Source: Arthrinium phaeospermum (lineage: Eukaryota > Ascomycota > Sordariomycetes > Amphisphaeriales > Apiosporaceae). From it: a DNA stretch of 64,000 bases. Both the position numbers and the translations under genes were made by a program. The DNA lies in contig QYRS01000002.1 of the NCBI GenBank assembly GCA_006503535.1, positions 3,596,001-3,660,000 of the forward strand, written 5' to 3'. Positions 1-10,359 of this stretch are shown here, one piece after another (position 1 is the first letter of the stretch; the number at the start of each line of letters is the position of its first letter). The notes below the pieces were generated by a model. It saw nothing but the letters and a program-made list of their open reading frames with translations, did no database searches and had not been told where the DNA came from.

Positions 1-261
1 CTCTCCCTTCTTCTCTCCTCACACCTCTCAACAACATTCAATCTCAAGATCTTGTGTCACGAACACCACCTCCCAAGTCTTCCTCTACCTTGTCTCTAGG
101 GCACCTAGCTACCCTTTTTTTCACTCCCCCGGAATTGTTTCAGAGTTCGATTTTTTTGTGTCTACTGCACGTCCGAACTTCTCATAAACCAACAACATCC
201 TCTAACTTAATCTCCCACACGAAAGCATCAATCCGTAACCATCCCATTTCCCGACAATAAA
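1..261 (+). promoter_or_regulatory. Promoter/5' leader of the RRM gene
   Basis: Pyrimidine-rich DNA (CTCTCCCTTCTTCTCTCC at the very start, then CAACAA tracts) that leads into the start codon at 262. This composition is typical of fungal core promoters and 5' leaders. No defined motif or intron is recognised. The transcription start is not determined. Confidence 0.4.
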
Positions 262-1591
262 ATGGCCAGCACCGTGGAGAAAGTGTCTGACGCAGCTACC
301 AACGCCGTCAACGATGTTGCCAACACTCTGAGCAATACATCCCTCACCGGCAACAAGGACGAGTCCAAGGATGCCGTCCATGCCAGTGCCGCTGAAGGTC
401 GCCGTCTCTACATCGGCAACCTTGCCTATGCGACAACCGAGGGGGAGCTGAAGGAGTTCTTCAAGGGCTACCTTGTGTAAGTATTGGGCCTACTGGAATT
501 TTCCCAAGCCTGTGTATGATACCTGGCTACGATCTGGATCATACGTGGACCGCCTGATTTATGTTTCGTCGCAACCTGGTTTGTATGTGACGCTTACTGA
601 CTTCCCATTCTTGATGCAGCGAGTCCGTCTCAATCCCCAAGAACCCTCGTACCGACCGCCCTGTCGGATACGCCTTCGTCGACCTCTCCACACCCAGTGA
701 GGCTGAGCGTGCCATCGGCGAGCTCTCCGGCAAGGAGATTCTGGAGCGTAAGGTCTCCGTTCAGCTTGCCCGCACTCCCACCGCTGCTGGCGAGAAGACT
801 GAGGGCGCCACCGAGGGCGAGGCTGGTGCTGAAGGCTCCCGTCGACGGGCCTCTGGCCGTGGCCGCGGCCGCGGTCGTGGTCGTGCTGGCCGCGCTGGCC
901 GAGGCGGCCGATCTGTATGTTCAACTCTTCAGCGAATTTTGGCGCATATCACTAACTTGTGTACAGGATGGCGGAAAGGATGATGCCGAGGGCACTGAGG
1001 AGGCTGCAGCTCCCGCTGCAGCCAACGACGAGGTTCTACCATTGACGGACATCACAAACAAGAACAATGCTGACAACCCCAAGTCTAAGGACAAGTCCCG
1101 CCCCGCCCGCGAGAAGAAGGAGCGTGGTCCTCCCGCTGATGGCATCCCATCCAAGACCAAGGTCATGGTTGCCAACCTGCCTTACGACCTGACCGAGGAG
1201 AAGGTAAGAGGTTCTGTCTGGTTTGATTTTGTTCAGCGCTAATGTGAATGCCCCGCCATAGCTTAAGGAGCTCTTTGCTGCTTACGAGCCCTCTTCTGCC
1301 AAGATCGCCCTGCGCCCTATTCCCCGCTTCATGATCAAGAAGCTTCAGGCTCGTGGCGAGGCCCGCAAGGGACGTGGCTTCGGTTTCGTTACCCTGGCCT
1401 CTGAGGAGTTGCAGCAGAAGGCCGTCAGCGAGATGAACGCCAAGGAGATTGAGGGACGCGAGATCGCCGTCAAGGTCGCCATCGACAGCCCCGACAAGAC
1501 TGACGAGGAGGCTAACATCCCTGCCGAGTCCGAGGCTAACGGCGCCCAGGAGGCGGCCCCCGCCCCTGCCCCGGCCCCCGTCGCGGCTTAA
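262..1591 (+). CDS. Two-RRM RNA-binding protein with central Gly-Arg-rich linker
   Basis: Four exons (262-476, 620-914, 967-1203, 1262-1591) give 358 residues; all three introns have GT..AG ends and phases that agree. RRM1 starts near residue 49 with the RNP2-like RLYIGNLAY and continues in exon 2 through the RNP1-like VGYAFVDL. It is followed by a short alternating Gly-Arg/Ala tract (GRGRGRGRGRAGRAGRGG). RRM2 begins with KVMVANLPYDLTEEK, is cut by intron 3, and carries the RNP1 KGRGFGFVTL. The tail is Ala/Pro-rich. RRM proteins of this design bind single-stranded RNA in processing, export or translation. The Gly-Arg tract is a typical arginine-methylation and RNA-contact region. The exact orthologue is not recognised. 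The start is the first ATG after the leader, in frame with RRM1. Confidence 0.9.
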
Positions 1592-2668
1592 ACCTGCCCT
1601 CAAGACAATCGGCCTCCACCGACTTCTTTCGACTTAACATGTCCACTCCCAATTGCACTTATCCCTTATTCGCGGTGAGAGGTGTACTCCTCGACAAATC
1701 CCACTTTGCGGGCGTATAGCCCTACATCTTAACAATGCCATCGTGGGTCTGGCATTTTGGTGGAGAAACGAGGACAGCATATCAGGAACGATGCTTTGAT
1801 TTCCCGACAAATACGAAAATGGAGGCATAAAAAAGGCAAACACATATGGCTCAGGTTGCTAGGACGCCATCTCTAGGTGGGCAAAATGCGTCATTGTGCA
1901 GCAGGTTTTTGGCACGCAATCTTTAATTCGCACGACTGTCTCGGTCCTTTTCACGCTCTGTGTATTTACTCGTCTTGCGATTTCTCTCCTCTTGCGGAGT
2001 GGACGAAAAGCGTAGTTCGAGGGGGCTGAGGGTAGTTCATATGTGCATCAATAAACGAACGACTGATTATGACGTGTTTCTGGGTTCCATCTCCATTTGA
2101 AAGTGACCCATTAAATATTGACTGAAACGCATCCAACGCGTTCGTTTACTTTGAAGACACCATCGACCCAGTGTTACGAGCCACCAATGCTTATTGATAG
2201 GTACGTGAATAACTTTGATAGCGGCCTGCACGCGGGGTCCGCAGTAAGACGCATCGGCAGTCAACTCCATCTTTGCGTTCGCGCATGGCAAGCAGGTGAA
2301 GACGGGTCTTCGTAGCCCGGTGGTATTACCATCAATGGGTGTGTGTAACCAGACTGTCGATAGCACCTATGGAATTCTGTACCTACCTAATGTAGGTATG
2401 AAACATTTACAGAGAGAGTGGATCGAACCTTTTTGGTGGTGTTTAGCCACATGCCCCAAGTGTCACCCCGTGGCTAGTGTCGCTTGATTGGGGGTTCTCG
2501 ACCTCAGGCCTATCTCCTAAAGCCAGCATGGTAATTTAAACATTGAGAAGACGGCCATTTCTCCAGACAAAGCGCCGGCCCGCTTCTGTTCATTTCAATT
2601 ATTTGCTTAATCGTAAAGCAAGACAACCAGGGAATTCCAACCCATTTTCTGATAAGCAGCACGACAAG
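1592..2668. other. Intergenic: 3' region of RRM gene and promoter of gcs1
   Basis: About 1.1 kb with no supportable gene. The short open frames on both strands lack splice-consistent extensions or recognisable domains. The right end must hold the ArfGAP promoter. No repeat is seen. Confidence 0.6.
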
Positions 2669-4026
2669 ATGGCTTCCAACGCCATGTGGGAGGTGGACCC
2701 CGAGACACGGTCGAAGGTGAGTAGACGAGGTCAAACTGGCAATACTTCTTGGGTACTATAGCGCAAGTGCGCATACATGGCTTTGATGCTGTCTGGACCA
2801 TCTGGAAGAGCATCTGCTGACCAGGCTCGACTGGCTTCTCGCATTAGCTTCTCGCCATACAAAAAACGAACAACAACAACAATTGCTGCGATTGCAATGC
2901 GCCCAATCCACAGTGGGCGTCCCCGAAATTCGGCGTCTTCATCTGCCTATCATGCGCCGGAGTCCATCGCGGTCTGGGGGTACATATCTCCTTCGTCCGC
3001 TCCGTCACCATGGATGCCTTCAAACAGGCCGAGATCGAGCGCATGCGTTTGGGCGGCAACGACGGCTGGCGCAATTTTTTCGAGAACCACGACGACACGA
3101 AGATGCTCGGACTTAGCTGGGACGATGCTACCATTGCCGAGCGCTACAGCGGCGAGGTCGGCGAGGAGTGGAAGGAAAGGCTGAGCGCCAAGGTTGAGGG
3201 TCGCGAATATGTCCCGGGCGAGCGCAAGACAACACCGCAGCCTCCTGCTGCCAACAAAGGCCCGCAGAAACCTATCAGCCGAAGCGCGACTCCCCTTCAG
3301 GGCGTTGCCACCAGCGGGAGCCGCACCGCCAGCCCCAACCCGCCGGGCAGCAAGGCCAAGGTCGACGACAAATATTTTGCCAAACTGGGCGCAGACAATG
3401 CGTCGCGTCCGGAGCATGTTCCACCCAGCCAGGGAGGCAAATACGCCGGCTTTGGCAACACCCCCATGCCGGCGAAGAACGAGGGTCAAGGCGTCCCGAA
3501 CTTCGAGGAGCTACAGAAGGATCCTGTGGCTGCTCTAACCAAGGGATTTGGCTGGTTCACAAGCACGGTCGGGAAAACCGCCAAGACCTTGAATGATGAC
3601 TACATCCAACCTACTGCTAAACAGGTGAGCTATTCCCCTTCCTGATCCGCCGACATTGTTGATCACATTCACTTTGGCTACAGTATGCTAATGAGCGGAC
3701 AGATTGGAGAGTCCGACTTTGCGGCGCAGGCAAGAATTGCAGCTGCAAACGCGGGCAAAGCAGCCCAGGCTGGGGTTAAGGGCGCCCACGAAGGCTTTTC
3801 CCGCTTCGTCGAGGGGCCAGATGGGCAACCACGACGCGCAGGCGGCGCAAGTGTGGACGAGAGCAAAAAGGCGTTCTGGGACGACTTCTCGTCAGTAGCC
3901 GATCAGAGACACGGCACGGGCCCCAAGTACAGCTCGATTGGCACGTCTGCTATGGGCAAGGCGAACAAGGGCGGCGCCTCCGGGTCGGCAACGGCGAAGA
4001 AGGATGATGAGTGGGACGATTGGTAA
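2669..4026 (+). CDS. gcs1: ADP-ribosylation factor GTPase-activating protein, Gcs1 type
   Basis: Exons 2669-2716, 2848-3624 and 3703-4026 encode 382 residues. Exon 1 gives the family-typical start [11 protein letters not shown] a few residues in. Exon 2 carries the ArfGAP zinc finger with C29, C32, C49 and C52 (CX2CX16CX2C) and the catalytic arginine R57 in [16 protein letters not shown]. The last intron has a TGCTAAT branch point about 15 nt before its acceptor. Downstream is a Pro/Ala-rich linker, then a Ser/Thr/Gly-rich amphipathic stretch ([18 protein letters not shown]) like the curvature-sensing helices of ArfGAP1/Gcs1, and the acidic-Trp end DDEWDDW. In yeast Gcs1 stimulates GTP hydrolysis on Arf1 at the Golgi and endosomes in vesicle transport; the same role is inferred here. 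The related ArfGAP Age2 is the main alternative. Confidence 0.93.
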
Positions 4027-4671
4027 ATGTGTATGCAGGTAGATACCCCGGGGCTGACGGATGGACGGAAGACAAAGGTGCTTTGCTGGTAGAAGATAGA
4101 GCTTAGAGCTTTGCTTACACGCACCCAGCTGCGAGCGTAGAAGGTAGAAAGCGCATCTTGCAGGTAGATGGCCATTCCAGTCTGAATGATCTGTACGAGT
4201 TAGGAATATCGATTGGGTAGCGTATACATGATTGAATGCTCTAGATCTCTTATCTATGTGTATGTCGACATGTGATGATAACGTTATAACCACGGTGATT
4301 GCAGACTTGGGTTGGCGGAACCTGGTTTGCTGCTCCTGTGGTCGACTGCAGTTGTGCTCCACGACCGTTTTGACGCCATAATGCATCAGGGAACAAACAT
4401 ATTTGGATCAATTATACACATGCAGGCCCTCCCTAAATCGTGATGGACTCAATAGGAGGAGCCCCTGGGGGAGCGCTGCGTGCGTTGCAGAAGGGTATCA
4501 CGTGCCAGATACCGAGGTTGGGTCCGACACTAGCCGATGTTGTCTAGCGGCTTTTCCAGCGCCAGCGTCATTCAGCAGCCGGGGCCCGGGATAGACATAT
4601 CACTCTCTCCGCCGCTGATTCGGAAGCACCACGGTTGCAGATCCGCCTCAAACAAGCCAATTCCTGTTACC
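4027..4671. other. Intergenic: 3' end of gcs1 and promoter of ETF beta gene
   Basis: 645 bases with no coding frame that can be supported. It holds the 3' end of the ArfGAP transcript and the leader of the next gene. No repeat or RNA gene is recognised. Confidence 0.6.
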
Positions 4672-5651
4672 ATGTCAGCTTTACGGATCCTGGTGCCCGT
4701 AAAGCGGGTTATTGACTATGCAGTAAGTTATGCCCCTTCATGTCAGTGTCAAACCACCATCTACCTGCGCGGCATCGGTGATTTAATAGATGCGTCCATA
4801 GCTAATACCGGTATTCTCTCATGTCAGGTCAAACCCCGAGTCAATAAGGCCCAGACGGCGGTCGAGACGGCCGGCGTCAAGCACAGCATGAACCCCTTCG
4901 ACGAGCTCTCGGTCGAGGAGTCGGTCCGAATCCGCGAGAAGAAGCGCTACCCGCCCGGCGTCGAGGACATTTGCGTCGTCAGCGCGGGCCCGCCCAAGTC
5001 CCAGGACATCCTGCGCACCGCCATGGCCATGGGGGCCGACCGCGCCGTGCACGTCGAGGCCAAAGAGGGCGACGAGATGGAGCCGCTGGCCGTAGCCAAG
5101 ATGCTGCGCGCCCTGGTCGACCAGGAGAAGAGCAACCTGGTGATCCTGGGCAAGCAGAGCATCGACGACGACGCCGCGCAGACGGGGCCCATGCTGGCAG
5201 GCCTGCTGGGCTGGCCCCAGGCCACCCAGGCGAGCGAGGTCAAGTTCGAGGGCGATAGCATTTTTGTCACCAAGGAGGTCGACGGCGGCGTCGAGACGGT
5301 CAAAGCGAAGCTGCCCATGGTCATCACGACGGACCTGCGGCTCAACGAGCCGCGCTACGCGAGCTTGCCCAACATTATGAAGGCCAAGAAGAAGCCCCTG
5401 GTCAAGATGAGCCTGAGCGATCTGGGCGTGGCTAACGAGAGGCGGTTGAAGGTCGTTAAGGTCACAGGTAAGTCCAGTGCTATTTATCATATTTTCTACT
5501 CACCCCGAGAGGGAGAGAGATCCGTACACATACACAAGGAGAGAGGCTGACTATGGTGACGCAAACAGAACCCGCGCCCAGACAAGGCGGTGGCAAGGTC
5601 GAGGATGTCGATGGCATGGTCTCGAAACTCAAAGAGCTTGGTGCCCTATAG
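4672..5651 (+). CDS. ETFB: Electron transfer flavoprotein subunit beta
   Basis: Three exons (4672-4722, 4828-5467, 5569-5651) encode 257 residues, the usual length for ETF beta. Exon 1 gives MSALRILVPVKRVIDYA, the conserved N-terminal strand. Exon 2 continues with VKPRV and the family motif GVKHSMNPFDELSVEESVR, then the nucleotide-binding core ending in LRLNEPRYASLPNIMKAKKK. The small last exon gives a conserved C-terminal helix (KVEDVDGMVSKLKELGAL). With ETF alpha this subunit forms the FAD/AMP heterodimer that carries electrons from matrix acyl-CoA dehydrogenases to ETF-ubiquinone oxidoreductase. No cleavable presequence is obvious, as is usual for this subunit. Introns have good GTAAGT donors, and intron 1 has a GCTAAT branch point. 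Confidence 0.96.
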
Positions 5652-7281
5652 ACGGTGTGTGCATTGTACGAAATATACCAAGACTAGAAAAGATCAACTA
5701 TTTACACACCAAGGCTCCTGTGCCTCAATCAAACTGTGACGTTTCCCTGATTATTGATTGCCAACTCGGGAGAGTCTCGTCTGTGCGGTTGCCTCAGCAT
5801 ATGCATCGATGTTTTGACAAACCTTGGTATGACAAAACGGCGAGTATACAGCCTGTGCCAATTTATGTTGCCTGCCACCCGAACCAAGCGTCCTATGCTA
5901 CAAAAAGCAGCATCTAGCACCATTGCTTACGCCGGTTATCGTGCATGTGATCAGCCGACGAAGCTTGGTGGCCTAGAACTTCCAGACGGTGCGTGACCGC
6001 ACTTCAGCAAACAGGCGCTATGGTTGGGTGGCCCAAGATACGGTGAACGTGCGCATGTAAGGCTTGGACTCTGGCCATTCTCTTTGAGGAGCAGGGAGTC
6101 CCGCGAGTCGACGCAATCCACTTGCTAATATAATACTAATATAGTCAAAAGCAAGTGCTGATAAAGCAGGTTCAAGGTGAGTGACTACACGTAGTAGTAG
6201 TAGTAATAATGAGTATACGTGTCGCGTCCACATCCCTATCACACTGGACACATTGGCATTATTACTGAGGGTTGTGATATCTCTTGTCATCTGGATACAT
6301 AATAGTTTCCAATCATCTGATTGGGTGACTGCTCCCTAGCTGCTAGCTTTATCTCTATACTAAGGTAAACGAACTGAACTCACAGACCAACTGTGCGGGC
6401 AGGATTTGGCGTGTGTGGCATTTGGCGGGTCAGCAAAAATAAATGGCCATTTGGGGAGGGGAGGGGAGGGGGTAGCTCGCAGGAATGACGTCTGGACTGG
6501 TTCTGGGGTTAGGGTCGTATCTCGGATGGATTGGTCCCTGACATGGCTGGCTTTTCCATGTTGGCAGAGCTGGCCTGGCAACGGTTGCGAGCCCCTCGCG
6601 GAACCAAAACCACCTTTATCTTGCAATGGTTCAAGTAAGGTTAGATGCATCTCGGTGACACATTGGTCTCAGTGGCCCGAAAAGGCTGGCTCCGATTGGC
6701 ATTCCTTCAGGGGAGTGAGGGCGCGCGCGCGGGAGGGAAAAAAAAAAATTCAAGCCAAAAAAAGATAACCACGACCAGAACGGTTGGACCGGGCTCCGGA
6801 TTCGGCGGTGACTAGGCGGGCATGTTGAGCTTAGATCTAATAAGCTAGCAATGATTGGTGGCAGTGGGGGCTGCCCTGGACGAAATGCTCGAAACCCTCC
6901 GCAGCTCCCTGCAGCAAGCCTCTGGCAAGCCTGGCTTTCGACGGGCTTTCTTGGAGGGATTGGCCCTAGACCGGGGAGATGGAGCAGAATCCTAATCAGT
7001 TCCCACCCCACCAGGGGACCCGACGACGCAGGCACTTCATCAGTCCAGTCACTGGCTGGCGCTCACTAAATCTAAAATCGATTTTTCTCTTTTACTGAGG
7101 CAATCCCCGGAAAAACCCTCTCTTCCTTTCTCATCTCTGACTCTCCTGCCCTCCCACTTATTAAGCTATACTCCCTCTTCTGCCTCGTTCGGAACTAGAT
7201 ATTCCTCAATCCCTCAAAGACACTCAGACTGTCCATGTTTCCTCACCACCAGTAACTGTGCAGCCGCGCCCCCTAGCCCTT
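5652..7281. other. Intergenic with arg-2 promoter and 5' leader
   Basis: About 1.6 kb between the ETF beta stop and the arg-2 attenuator ATG. No supportable gene is present. It holds a short GTA/AAT-type repeat near 6191-6210 and G-rich tracts near 6455-6475. The last 200 bases become strongly pyrimidine-rich (CT tracts), as expected of a fungal promoter and leader. Confidence 0.6.
7138..7143 (+). promoter_or_regulatory. Candidate general amino acid control element (TGACTC)
   Basis: TGACTC followed by T lies about 140 bp upstream of the attenuator ATG. It matches the core of the Gcn4/CPC1 site TGA(C/G)TCA except for the final base. Arginine biosynthetic genes, including arg-2, are known CPC1 targets in Neurospora. 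A six-base match can occur by chance, so this is a suggestion only. Confidence 0.3.
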
Positions 7282-7544
7282 ATGAACGGGCGATCTTCAG
7301 TCTTCACTTCGCAGGTAAGCGTTCTTCTCCCTCTCCCTCCCTCTCCCTCTCCCGTTCTACCTCCTTCCCGGCCAGACTGCCGCCCTCCGGCTACAATGCA
7401 AAAACCTGTTCGCTAACTCTGTGGTTTTCTAGGATTATATCTCAGGTGCGTGACGATGCTCGCGGACCATGCTGCATGCTGCCAGCATGACTAACATTAC
7501 TTTTGCTCCCTACAGACCACTTGTGGCGGGCCCTGACCGCTTAA
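7282..7544 (+). CDS. arg-2 uORF: Arginine attenuator peptide (AAP), upstream ORF of arg-2
   Basis: A 24-codon uORF assembled from three exons: 7282-7314 (MNGRSSVFTSQ), 7433-7445 and 7516-7544 (DHLWRALTA then TAA). Intron 1 interrupts between codons 11 and 12. Intron 2 interrupts codon 16 after its first base. Both have GT..AG ends and CTAAC branch points (near 7412 and 7490). The product matches the known fungal AAP at nearly every position, keeps the 24-codon length, and has the functionally critical Asp12. In Neurospora and yeast the nascent AAP stalls the ribosome at its stop codon when arginine is high, which blocks scanning to the main start and can trigger nonsense-mediated decay. The stop is 64 nt before the arg-2 ATG. 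Without splicing the peptide cannot be made. Confidence 0.95.
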
Positions 7545-7608
7545 GGACGGTTCATTGAATAATCTGATAGCTACCTCCACCTTCAAACCAAACCCCTAGA
7601 ACCCAAAA

Positions 7609-9000
7609 ATGTTCTCTCGAATTGCTTCCCAGGCTTACAAGCCTGCTGCCTTCGGAGCCGCCGCTGGGCTCAAACCCCAACCTCGATGCTTCTCCGTCTC
7701 GGCGGCCTCGCTGGCCAACCGCGCCGTCGCTCTCGGAAGCAAGGGCAGACAGATGCCCTCCACCATTTCCCGAGCCACTGAGCCCGTCTCTGGTGTCGAG
7801 GCCACCCTCACCATTCGAGATGGCCCGGTCTTCCGAGGAACCGCCTTCGGTGCGAATGCCAACATCTCTGGCGAGGCCGTCTTCACTACCTCGCTCGTGG
7901 GCTACCCCGAATCGATGACCGACCCCTCCTACCGCGGCCAGATCATCGTCTTCACCCAGCCTTTGATTGGCAACTATGGTGTCCCCTCCAACATGCGGGA
8001 TAACTACAACCTCTTGAAATACTTCGAGTCTCCTCACATCCAGTGTGCCGGAGTGGTGGTTGCTGATGTTGCGGAGAAGTACAGCCACTGGACCGCCGTC
8101 GAGAGCCTGGGCGATTGGTGCGCTCGCGAGGGTATCCCGGCCATCTCGGGTGTCGACACCCGCGAGATTGTCACCTTCCTCCGGGAGCAAGGTTCCTCTC
8201 TGGCCAGAATCTCCATTGGCGACGAGTACGACGCCGATGAGGATGAGTCCTTTGTCGACCCTGGCCAGATCAACCTGGTCAAGCGCGTCAGCACCAAGGC
8301 CCCCTTCGTCGTTGAGGCGCCCAACCCCAAGTACCACATTGCCCTGATCGATTGTGGTGTCAAGGAGAACATCCTCCGCAGTCTGGTCAGCCGAGGCGCC
8401 AGTGTGACCGTGTTCCCTTACAACTTCAAGATCCAGAAGGTGGCCGACAACTTCGATGGTGTCTTCATCTCCAACGGCCCCGGTGACCCCACTCACTGTC
8501 AAGAGACCGTATACAACCTCCGCACCTTGATGGAGACGTCGCAGGTTCCCGTCATGGGCATCTGCTTGGGACACCAGCTTCTTGCTCTGGCTGTTGGTGC
8601 TCGTACCATCAAGCTCAAGTACGGTAACCGGGCTCACAACATCCCCGCGCTGGATGTCACTACTGGCCAATGTCACATTACCAGCCAGAACCACGGTTAT
8701 GCCGTTGATGCCAGCAGTCTGCCCAGCGATTGGAAGGAGTACTTCGTCAACCTGAACGACGGCAGTAACGAGGGCATGCGCCACACCTCGCGCCCCATCT
8801 TCTCGACCCAGTTCCACCCCGAAGCCAAGGGTGGCCCGATGGACAGCTCCTACCTCTTTGATAAGTACATTGAGGATGTCATGGCGTTCAAGGGCACCCA
8901 GCAGGTCTACAAGGACAACCGACCTTCTCAGTTGATGCTCGACATCATGAGCAGGGAACGTGTCGGTGTCCAGCCTGAGCCCCTGGCCAATGCCGCCTAA
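7609..9000 (+). CDS. arg-2: Carbamoyl-phosphate synthase, arginine-specific small subunit, mitochondrial
   Basis: A single uninterrupted exon of 463 codons. The first 40 or so residues are rich in Arg, Ala and Ser and lack acidic residues, which fits a mitochondrial targeting peptide. The CPSase small-chain domain follows from about residue 60 ([25 protein letters not shown]). The C-terminal class I glutamine amidotransferase domain has FISNGPGDP, the nucleophile Cys319 in MGICLGHQL, and His403/Glu405 in QFHPEA. The subunit hydrolyses glutamine and passes ammonia to the large subunit, making carbamoyl phosphate for ornithine transcarbamylase. Control is expected at translation through the attenuator peptide directly upstream and at transcription by amino-acid starvation control. 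Yeast calls the gene CPA1. Confidence 0.98.
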   Translation: MFSRIASQAYKPAAFGAAAGLKPQPRCFSVSAASLANRAVALGSKGRQMPSTISRATEPVSGVEATLTIRDGPVFRGTAFGANANISGEAVFTTSLVGYPESMTDPSYRGQIIVFTQPLIGNYGVPSNMRDNYNLLKYFESPHIQCAGVVVADVAEKYSHWTAVESLGDWCAREGIPAISGVDTREIVTFLREQGSSLARISIGDEYDADEDESFVDPGQINLVKRVSTKAPFVVEAPNPKYHIALIDCGVKENILRSLVSRGASVTVFPYNFKIQKVADNFDGVFISNGPGDPTHCQETVYNLRTLMETSQVPVMGICLGHQLLALAVGARTIKLKYGNRAHNIPALDVTTGQCHITSQNHGYAVDASSLPSDWKEYFVNLNDGSNEGMRHTSRPIFSTQFHPEAKGGPMDSSYLFDKYIEDVMAFKGTQQVYKDNRPSQLMLDIMSRERVGVQPEPLANAA

Positions 9001-10359
9001 GCTTGTTGGATCTGTTGTCTTGATAGCGACTGGAATTGGGAGGGAAAAGGCGTTGGTGTGTTTACCGTCAACAATTTGATCAGTAACTGTTTACAAATGA
9101 GACCCATTTTCGAGTAACATCTCTGTCCAGTATTTACGTGATTTGGTGGCGCTACCTATGCTGCAAGAAGAATCGCACATATGTCCCTTGCGTGCAAAAA
9201 TTTGGTCGTCAAATCAGCCTCATGTGACAATTTGATGCGTCTGTTAACGGCAACCCACATATCGATATTTTCAGCGATGGCAAGTTGATCATAGTATGCT
9301 GATCATGAAGTAATACTGAGCTTCCTCTTGAAAGGACCGTCATGCTGCGATACCCCCGTCCCCCAAGAAATCTTTCTCTCCACAACTGGGCAAATCTGCA
9401 TGTACTGACCAGCGATTGACTAGCTCTCGTTAGGGAAAATCATGCAAACCACCATGAACACCCGCTTGAAACTGCCGGGGCGGACCCATACTGCCCTGAT
9501 AGGCCCAGTGGCCATCAGTACAGTGGCAGCAATGGCACGGCTTCGATACGGGTACGGTCCCGAGCCTCCAGTCACCCAGACGACGGACCTTACGATAGTT
9601 GATAATGGGTGGTCGGTGGCACCGGGCTTCTCAAAGCGTCTTCCAGATGCGAATCTGGAACTGCTGATGTCTTTACTACGGAGACCCCCTTCGCCGGTAG
9701 GGGTTCTACATAGAGGTAGACTGGGCGGACGGGAAAGCGAAGGAGAGAATAGAAAGAAGAAATAGGATGGCAAAATGGTGTGGAAGGACGGCTTCGCTAT
9801 GTCTGGGCGACGTTATAGGCCGAAGCAGAATCGCTCCTAAGCGCCATACATACACTCTGGGCCTACAAGAAGATATGGAGTAGGCAATATGCACCAAATA
9901 TCCCAGCAGTCAAACGAGGGGTCCGGGACAGAAAAGGCGGAAATACAGCACGTTTATCACAGAGCCGTCACCGGGGAGGTGGGGCGGGAGAGAGATAGAG
10001 AGAGAGAAATGATCAAAAAGATGCGCATTTAATTTGCTTGACACTGCATATCTGTGCCTAGGTGCTTTTGGCGCGAGCCTGACACGAGATGCATGTCTCT
10101 GTCTAAGTAGTCTTGGTCTCTATACCTCTTCCGGGAGCTGAAGATTAGCAAGGGGCCATTCATTGTGTCGATCAGCCCAATGCTGGAGATCAGGAGATAC
10201 GCCGGCTTTCTTCCTAATGCTCCGAGTAAAGACCTAGCCATCTTGGTTTGGGCTCTTGGCCATTCTTAGTCACGGCATACCCTTGCTGTACGCCTGGCCA
10301 CTTTGGCACCATGCGCCTTTCCTCATCTCTTCAGTCCACCGTTTCGAGGTTGATTTGCT
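9001..10359. other. Intergenic between convergent arg-2 and the acinus-like gene
   Basis: About 1.36 kb shared by the 3' ends of two convergent genes. Open frames of up to about 117 codons exist on both strands but show no domain, no splice-consistent extension and no preferred codon pattern. A short GAGAGA-type tract lies near 9985-10007. Nothing else is recognised. Confidence 0.55.

Noticed and set aside
7552..8817. Open frame of 421 codons on - across arg-2
   Set aside because: Antisense shadow of the arg-2 exon, created by its codon bias. The translation has no family features.
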